Origin: Viscum album
Lineage: Eukaryota > Streptophyta > Magnoliopsida > Santalales > Viscaceae
Length of the DNA stretch: 64,000 bases
Assembly (NCBI GenBank): GCA_963277665.1
Contig: OY728159.1
Coordinates: 1,017,003,343-1,017,067,342, forward strand
Reading direction: 5' to 3'
Shown: in pieces, positions 57,880-64,000 of the stretch
How positions within the stretch are numbered: the stretch's first letter is position 1
Layout: every line of letters begins with the position of its first letter
Position numbers and translations under genes: made by a program
The notes under the pieces: model-generated
Told to the model about the DNA's origin: nothing
The model's database searches: none
The model's input: the letters and a program-made list of their open reading frames with translations, nothing else

Positions 57880-60800
57880 ATATCATAGGATAATGGATAG
57901 TATATTAGTGACTAAGACCCATTGTGATTCGATTTAAGGACTATAGTCTTACTAAAACCCTTAGGAATGGTAATTTTTATTGTAGGTTAGAGACATAGGA
58001 TAGGTATGTGAATATTTTTTTATTATGATTGTGTTTGAATTCGAGTGATTCTAGGGAATTTAAAAATAAATTTAATTAAATAATATTTATATAATTCCAT
58101 ATTATTGTGTTTATCAGTTTCTTTTCTTCATGGATAGAGATGTTTTTTATTCTTCATTAATATGTGGTTCAGATTGGAAAGGTAAAACTAGATGATTTGG
58201 TTGATGATATTAGGGTTAACCCAACTGAGGATGATGAGTCTTAATGGAAGACACCGTGTGAGTTTTAGAATTATAGTTTAGTGAAATATGAGGGAAGTAT
58301 ATTTGATCAAGAGATTAAGAACTAAATAGATTATATATAAATTTACTTCATAAATATCCACAGTAGGAAGTAGGATTGATTCCCATTTGATTTCAATCAT
58401 ATGGGAGGAGTTTCACACTAGTGGAACTATATATTTTAGGGGGTGACACAATGATTCAGTAGTTTCCTAGTAAGACTTTCAAAATTATCTTTGAATGGAG
58501 TTTCCTTCTTTGATGATGAATTATTAAATGAAATAAGAATTTTTTCACTTCAATATAATATAATGAGAATACACATCCTTTAATTTTAACCTAATATTTT
58601 TTCAAATGAGTGGGAAATAGATTGATGTTTTGATGAGCCACCACATCTAGTTATTCTTCATGTTTTTATTGCATTTATGTTTTATATGTATCATGAATTA
58701 ATAGAAATATAAGGTATTAATTAGAGTATATATTTGTATTTGAGATCATTTTGATAGGAGTGTCATAAAAAATTCTTAGAGAGTGGAGATATAGATGGAG
58801 GATATTGAACATTGGGGTAGTCATGGTTTTGATTTGTAGGCAGTTGGTATGAGTTGTCTTCTTCATTCTTCCTAATAACTATTAGTACTCATGCATCCAA
58901 AATGAGTATTATTCCAATTTAAATTTCTTGTGGAGGACATGTAAATCATAAATTTTTCTTCCGTATAGTTATCAGTAGCTAGAATAAAATAGGATGTCAA
59001 CATTCATTTTAGTTCCACCAATAGCTACCTCCATAACCTCATCAATAACATGGTTAGTGGAACTTTTTCTATTGAGAAGTGATGAAGCAGGTATAATATA
59101 ATCCCATAAAATCCCTATCCCTTTGAGACATAGAGGTGAGGATGCTTATAGAGGTAGAAATCATCAGTGATAATGAGGTAGGTGAGAAGGGTAAAAATAG
59201 TTGTATTCCATGGAAATACTAGCACCAGATGGGCCATAGATCATCCAATTTATCCTTTATTGATCCACTACCCTAGTTTATTATTTTTTCTATTATGGAT
59301 ATTTTCATTCCATTATTGTACTATCTATGGTATGTTCCTTGGAACTCAAGGTGGAGATGATTCCAATTCCCTTGGTGTTTACTTCACTGGTTGGGATCTT
59401 TACTAGTTTTCATAATGTGTAAAAGGGTTATGAGTTGAATATAAGGGAAAATAAATCATTATAGGATTTATTTTTTTTTACTGTAGATATAACTATAAAA
59501 TGTCATTCTTGACATAGATTTTTTGTACTATGTGATTACCATCATCTATTTCTTCTATATGAGAGATTCATTCTATAATATGAAAGGGTGTAGTTTGGTG
59601 TTCAATGGTGAGCATGGACATTAATTGGAATACAAGTAATTATATCCCTTGTCTTCTTAGTTATAAGAGTTGTTTTTTATCTTCCGATGATTAGGCGGTG
59701 GTTTTTCTTAATTTTGTTGGGGAATTTTGGGTGGTTTTCATTAAAGATGTCATATAACTACCCACTTGATGTGATACAAATATTAAGATATATTTCTAGT
59801 GTGGTGTCTCTTTTATTTTAATGGGTCCTCATTTAACATAACCATTTCAGTTATGGGTGTTGAGGATTAAAATCAATTACCCAGTATATATGGGTTTCAT
59901 TTGTCCTGGTGTGTCTCCATGGGGTGCACCTATGTTTTCCTCTAAGAAGTTGGATAGTAGTTTGAGGTTGTGTATAAATTAAAATAAGTATAATATGTTT
60001 ATGTTTATTAATGGTTACCCCTATTCAATGATAGATGATTTTTTCAAGTAGTTGAAGGGTTCTAGCTAGTTCTCAAAGATCAATCTTTTCACTAGGTATA
60101 ATCAGACGAGGGTCCAGAAGGAGGATATCCCAAATACTGATTTTATTTGTCATTTTGGAAAACTCATATTCATATTTATACCATCTTATGTTATTAATTC
60201 CATTATCTATTTTCCTAGGACACATGAAATCTCTATTTCTTGAGTTCTTGGATCAGTTTGTGGTATTTTTCATTAACAACATTCACATTTATTGATGGTT
60301 ATAAAAGTATAAAATTGAGCATATGAGAGTTTTTATAAAATTAATCTAGAACAAACAAATCTATGGTAATATTTACATGTTTATGTTTTAAACACATGAG
60401 TTTTGTTTTATTAGGAACATGGTCTCTCAACAAAGAGTGGTAACTAATCCTTTAAAGACAAAGGTGATCCTTTATTGGATAGCACTAAAGAATATTATAT
60501 AGGTTCATAGAATTATTAGTCATAAATTATATTATAGAAGGTTCCTATCGAATTAATCTCTGATTATATTTCATTTTTATGCCTTGACTAGGAAGGAAAA
60601 AACATTTATGTTCATTGATGAGTGTGAGATAACTTTTAACTACCTAAAAAAGAAGCTGACTAGTGCTTCTATTCTCTAACTTCAAAAGAATGAAATTATA
60701 ATTTATGTGTTATGTGATAATTCTCAAAAAAAAATATTTTTTTTCTTGAGTTATTAGATATAAGTATCTTATAAGGTTTTAATTAGTTATTTCGTCATGA

Positions 60801-61000
60801 GCATAACTATTCCACCCATGATCATGAGTTGGAAGTAGTGTTGTTTACTCTAAAGTTGTTGTGATATTATGTAAGATCTTATATTTTTACGGTATGTTCC
60901 TATTTAATATTATGGTTAAGACTCTTTAAGTTTTGTTAAATCATTTCATAATTAGTATTGAAGCCTTTTTTCCCATTTGAAATGTTGAATCTGAGATTTT
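57880..61000 (+). mobile_element. gypsy-5 body: decayed Ty3/gypsy pol
   Basis: It resumes after gypsy-4. From 57880 to 59850 only traces remain and I cannot place gag or protease with confidence. RT blocks are then readable: G-V-S-P-W-G-A-P-M-F and L-R-L-C-I-N (59910-59980), G-Y-P-Y-S-M-I-D-D-F (60015-60045), and F-S-K-I-N-L-F-T-R-Y-N (60075-60105). RNase H traces are F-I-D-E-C-E-like (60610) and H-D-H-E-L-E-V-V-L-F-T-L-K (60820-60860). There are many stops. No integrase follows before 61000. Confidence 0.7.
59860..60960 (+). pseudogene. pol: gypsy-5 reverse transcriptase and RNase H remnant
   Basis: Recognisable blocks are spread over several frames: W-G-A-P-M-F-S-S-K-K, L-R-L-C-I-N, Y-P-Y-S-M-I-D-D and F-S-K-I-N-L. 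Later the RNase H block N-Y-S-T-H-D-H-E-L-E-V-V is replaced in part by stops. The catalytic F-x-D-D site is not readable (around 60255). It is clearly Ty3/gypsy but far more decayed than gypsy-4, consistent with gypsy-5 being the older host of gypsy-4. Confidence 0.7.
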
Positions 61001-61643
61001 GTGGACTCAAGGAATTCGGGCTAGAAGGAGTCCATTCATGCCATATTGCTCAGGAGAAGTTGTAGTGGCACAAGCTTACTGATGGGATTAAAAAATTTGG
61101 ATCTCCTAAAAGAAACCCATCAGCAATCTAGTGGGATTTATATCCATGCAGGCGCACTAGATGACATCAAAGACTCATTGGTGGTTCCCACTAAACAACT
61201 GATGGAATCAGGATGGTATAATATTGGGAGGGGAGGAATCATATTTGTTTCTCCTAAAACTCCTTTTAATCAACTTTTATCCCCCAATTTGACCCTAAAT
61301 AGAAATTTATGAATTCCAAGGGTCATCTAAGTATCTTGAGTCTTCTCAAATATCTATACTCTATTCTTTGATATGTGGTTTTATTAAGATATCTTGAATT
61401 GGGGATTGTGGTGTTTTACATTGATCTAAAATCTTGATCGTTGATCTCTTATCCTCCATTATTGAGGTGGGTGGCCTAAAAAAACTCCCTAAAGTCATTT
61501 TGGTTTTCTATTTTATGTGAAACCTTTTAAATCACTTTGAAACATCATGTGTGAGATATATTATAATTGTAAACTCGCTAATATTATTTAAATTATATTC
61601 TTGGACCTCCCATGGATCATGTTGTGCCCATTAGCAATGTGAC
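61001..61643. other. unassigned segment with an 88-codon open stretch
   Basis: Positions 61030-61310 are less AT-rich than the surroundings and open for 88 codons on the plus strand (61046-61312). The predicted peptide (G-A-L-D-D-I-K-D-S-L-V-V-P-T-K-Q-L and G-W-Y-N-I-G-R-G-G-I-I-F-V) is not one I recognise. The DNA contains ctgatggg...cccatcag, an 8-bp inverted repeat with a loop of about 30 nt. It does not continue the gypsy-5 polyprotein. It could be part of gypsy-5, a captured fragment or a separate insertion. Confidence 0.35.
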
Positions 61644-63212
61644 TGAAACATCCGTCCACCCGAGTGGTGTTCCAACCCCTCAACACTAGGTTGGAACATG
61701 GATTGATTGAGCCTAGATACTATTATGAATTGGAAATTTTTTATGTAATTAGACTAAAAAATTGAATTTGGAATAGCATATAAATTTATGTAATTGGATT
61801 GATTAATAATAAATTGGCTTTAAAGTGGTTGAATGACATGTAACTGGTGTTGGCATAATGGAATGATGATATATGAATATAATGACCTATGAAATGGTTA
61901 TTGGTGATGAAATTAAATATGAAATAAATTTTTATAATTATTATAATAATTTTTAACTTTGAATGTAAATGGATATTTTCCTTATATTTGGCACTTTGGC
62001 ATGAAAGGGTACACAAGAACTAAGTATGGTTGTTATGTAAATGAGAAACTAGAATTAATGGAATCAATGGAAATATAATTGGTAATTTTTTTGATTTTAA
62101 TAATGTGGATTACATCAATATGTTTTGAATTTTTGGTTCTTGGAATTTCAGAAATATTTCTTAGAATATTGGCTTGTTAAGACTCTTTAATTATGTTTGA
62201 AAACTTAGGGAAAGGTGTATGGTTTCATACTTACTAAGCAATAGATTAAAGTTAATATTCCTTCCTAGGGCTAGATGTATGGTACTTTTCTGAATGAGGG
62301 AAAAAATCACTATTACATAGAACCTATGGAATAGATGCATGGGTACAGACCACCTAATGGCTAGATGCATGGGTATGTAACACCCGATAGCTAGATACAT
62401 GGGTAAATACTTCCTGATTTATAGATATACAGTAACTTTATGCTTAGATATGTAGGTTTTTATTCAATTACTAAGGGAGATATTTTTATATTGTAAATGT
62501 AATTCCTTTTTGAATATTTTCACTAGGTTGTAAGGATGGATACATATGGCATCATGTCGAAGTAGGTTTGGCTAACCCTGGGTGTCAACCCGGGTCTCGA
62601 GGATTAGTGGTTTATTTGATGTTATATATTAATTTACGAATTAATTCCCATGTTTATTATATTATTTCATGAACTATATATTTTAACTTTATTTTTTATA
62701 CATCGTGGATTTTATCCTATTGATTTATACTCACACCCTATTCGAGTGTCATTTAGTACCAAGAAAAAAATCATGGTTACTGGTTTGTAAAAGGGAAAGT
62801 GGCCCTATGCTTAATTTATTTCTTCAAGAATTATATTCAATTATGAATATGGGAGAAATCAGGGTTTTGGGACTAGGTATTTGGGAGTATTATTTATGGA
62901 GTGGTTTTAGTTTTTTTTAATTGTATGACTTCATTGTAGCATTTAGTTTGGCATACAGAATAACATGCCACAGTTTATTATATTTTATTTAATTGTTTAT
63001 GTATTTTTATATAATGTTAATGTTGTATTTTTTAGTCTTTTTTCATATTTTCTTTGATATTGAAAATTTTTACTAGAGTTTATAGTCTCCCAACTATATT
63101 CCATACACCCTCATTGTTAGTTAGAAGCCTCTGGTGTATGAGGAACCTCGCTTAGGGTTACTTAACCACCTGAATCAGCCATGTGGGGGAGAAATGGGCC
63201 TGGGATATTACA
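61644..63212 (+). repeat. 5' LTR of gypsy-6
   Basis: The right edge is firm: gggatattaca is followed by a PBS. The left edge is inferred from tgaaacatccgtccaccc, which resembles the common TGTAACATCC start. Internal order (short tandem repeats at 62190-62440, then ctcacaccctattcgagt near 62729) parallels the gypsy-4 LTR, so the two are related. Confidence 0.6.
62190..62440 (+). repeat. short degenerate tandem repeats in gypsy-6 LTR
   Basis: Units of about 40-60 bp contain ctagatgcatgggta followed by cacccgata or similar. About five copies lie at the same relative place as the gypsy-4 minisatellite. Confidence 0.65.
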
Positions 63213-63215
63213 AAG

Positions 63216-64000
63216 TGGTATCATAGAATATGTATTTTATATATATTTACAATTTAAGGGTGTAAGATAGGAGACTAGGATGTTTCGGGGCTTGGCATTG
63301 AGCTCATTTATGGGAGTAGCTAACCCATGTTTAAGAGAAAACCCATGTACCCATGGATGCGATTTCTATTCTTATTCATCTCTTGTTACTATAGTGGTGT
63401 TATTTCTCCTTGGGTAATACATTTATTGTGTGATGTTACAGTTTTATGAGACCTCAGTCATGGGAAAGTAGAGCATGAGGTCAGTATTAATTCATTAAGT
63501 TGGGAACTTAAGGAAATATTTTGGCATGTATTTTTCATGATAGGTATATATTTATCATGTGTGACATGTATGCCTATCAAAATTGTGAAAAGTAATTCCT
63601 TAATATATCTGATAAAAATGAATAAATAAAACTGTTATTTCATTTCCATTCACTTATTAAGTTATGTATACAGTAACCTTGTTTTTTGTGTTCCCCTTTT
63701 TTATATCATTATTCTAAGTTTGATCGGGTTGTGTATCCTATAATCTATGGAGTGGGTTGAACCAAGTAGAGAAAATTACTCTATGTCATCTTTAGGTTGA
63801 GAATATAGAGAGTGGAAATCAGAAAAGTCCTCATATATCTCAGCTAAAATATCTAGATGATCTAGGGAATTGTATGGAGGATCAACTTCATGATAATTCC
63901 ATATAGTTCCTACAACTATGTTTACGGAGACTACTCATGTTGTGCCTTTGATGTCCAATTTGACTAGAGAGTTCTAGTTATAGCACCCACTAAAGTTCAC
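63216..64000 (+). mobile_element. gypsy-6 PBS and 5' leader, continues past the window
   Basis: The PBS tggtatcataga (63216-63227) is followed by a leader with the conserved hairpin at 63310-63328. No gag domain is yet recognisable before base 64000. The element continues to the right. Confidence 0.75.
63310..63328 (+). promoter_or_regulatory. leader hairpin with palindromic loop (gypsy-6)
   Basis: ATGGG - AGTAGCTAA - CCCAT forms a perfect 5-bp stem with the same 9-nt loop as in gypsy-1 and gypsy-4. It is 94 nt from the PBS. The second stem position is T/A here and in gypsy-1, and C/G in the 3' half of gypsy-4; outer pairs differ while pairing is kept. Confidence 0.6.

Overview
This window is a stretch of plant nuclear DNA made almost entirely of transposable elements. 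The signs are Ty1/copia and Ty3/gypsy polyproteins with plant-type organisation, primer-binding sites complementary to plant initiator tRNA-Met, a CACTA transposon, AT-rich spacers and heavy decay by point mutation. I found no intact host gene, no rRNA gene, no convincing tRNA gene, and nothing bacterial or organellar. The size and nesting of the elements suggest a large, repeat-rich angiosperm genome; the species cannot be named from the sequence.

Left part (1-21215): a nest at least three levels deep. The 3' two thirds of a Sirevirus-like copia element (1-8994, + strand: gag end, protease, integrase, RT, RNase H, envelope-like/coiled-coil ORF, 3' LTR) lies inside the 3' LTR of gypsy-1 (8995-18446, - strand). 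The junction between the last LTR base and the resumed gypsy-1 LTR is visible at 8994/8995. Gypsy-1 carries an 858-bp non-autonomous CACTA element (11059-11916, TTT target-site duplication) between its RNase H and integrase. Gypsy-1 itself sits inside the reverse transcriptase of gypsy-2 (18447-21215, + strand), whose 5' half must lie left of the window.

Middle part (21216-47315): very AT-rich and strongly decayed. It holds an unidentified broken reading frame of about 480 codons (22605-24051, - strand) and an LTR-like block with a TATA box and a 185-bp triple repeat (24991-27243). It also holds a small LTR element with almost no internal region (29374-32300, - strand) and gypsy-3 (about 32300-41940), which has 3-kb LTRs containing minisatellites and no recognisable pol gene. 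The block ends with an unassigned T/G-rich region that finishes in the 5' LTR of gypsy-5 (47315).

Right part (47316-64000): gypsy-5 (leader at 47316, body at 57880-61000) is split by a complete chromovirus-type (Tekay/Del-like) element, gypsy-4 (47429-57879, + strand). Gypsy-4 has two 2.2-kb LTRs and a gag-protease-RT-RNase H-integrase-chromodomain polyprotein disabled mainly by TAG stops. Gypsy-6 begins at about 61644 with a 5' LTR and leader and runs out of the window.

The most interesting structure is a small hairpin in the 5' leaders of gypsy-1, gypsy-4 and gypsy-6, always 92-94 nt from the primer-binding site. Its 9-nt loop is invariant and contains the 6-nt palindrome UAGCUA. The stem sequence changes between elements while pairing is kept in two of them, with one mismatch in the third. 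It looks like a kissing-loop RNA dimerisation signal. Also worth a second look are the unidentified antisense frame, the CAG-to-TAG (CHG deamination) signature in gypsy-4, and CCGTG/CACGG inverted motifs shared by three unrelated elements.
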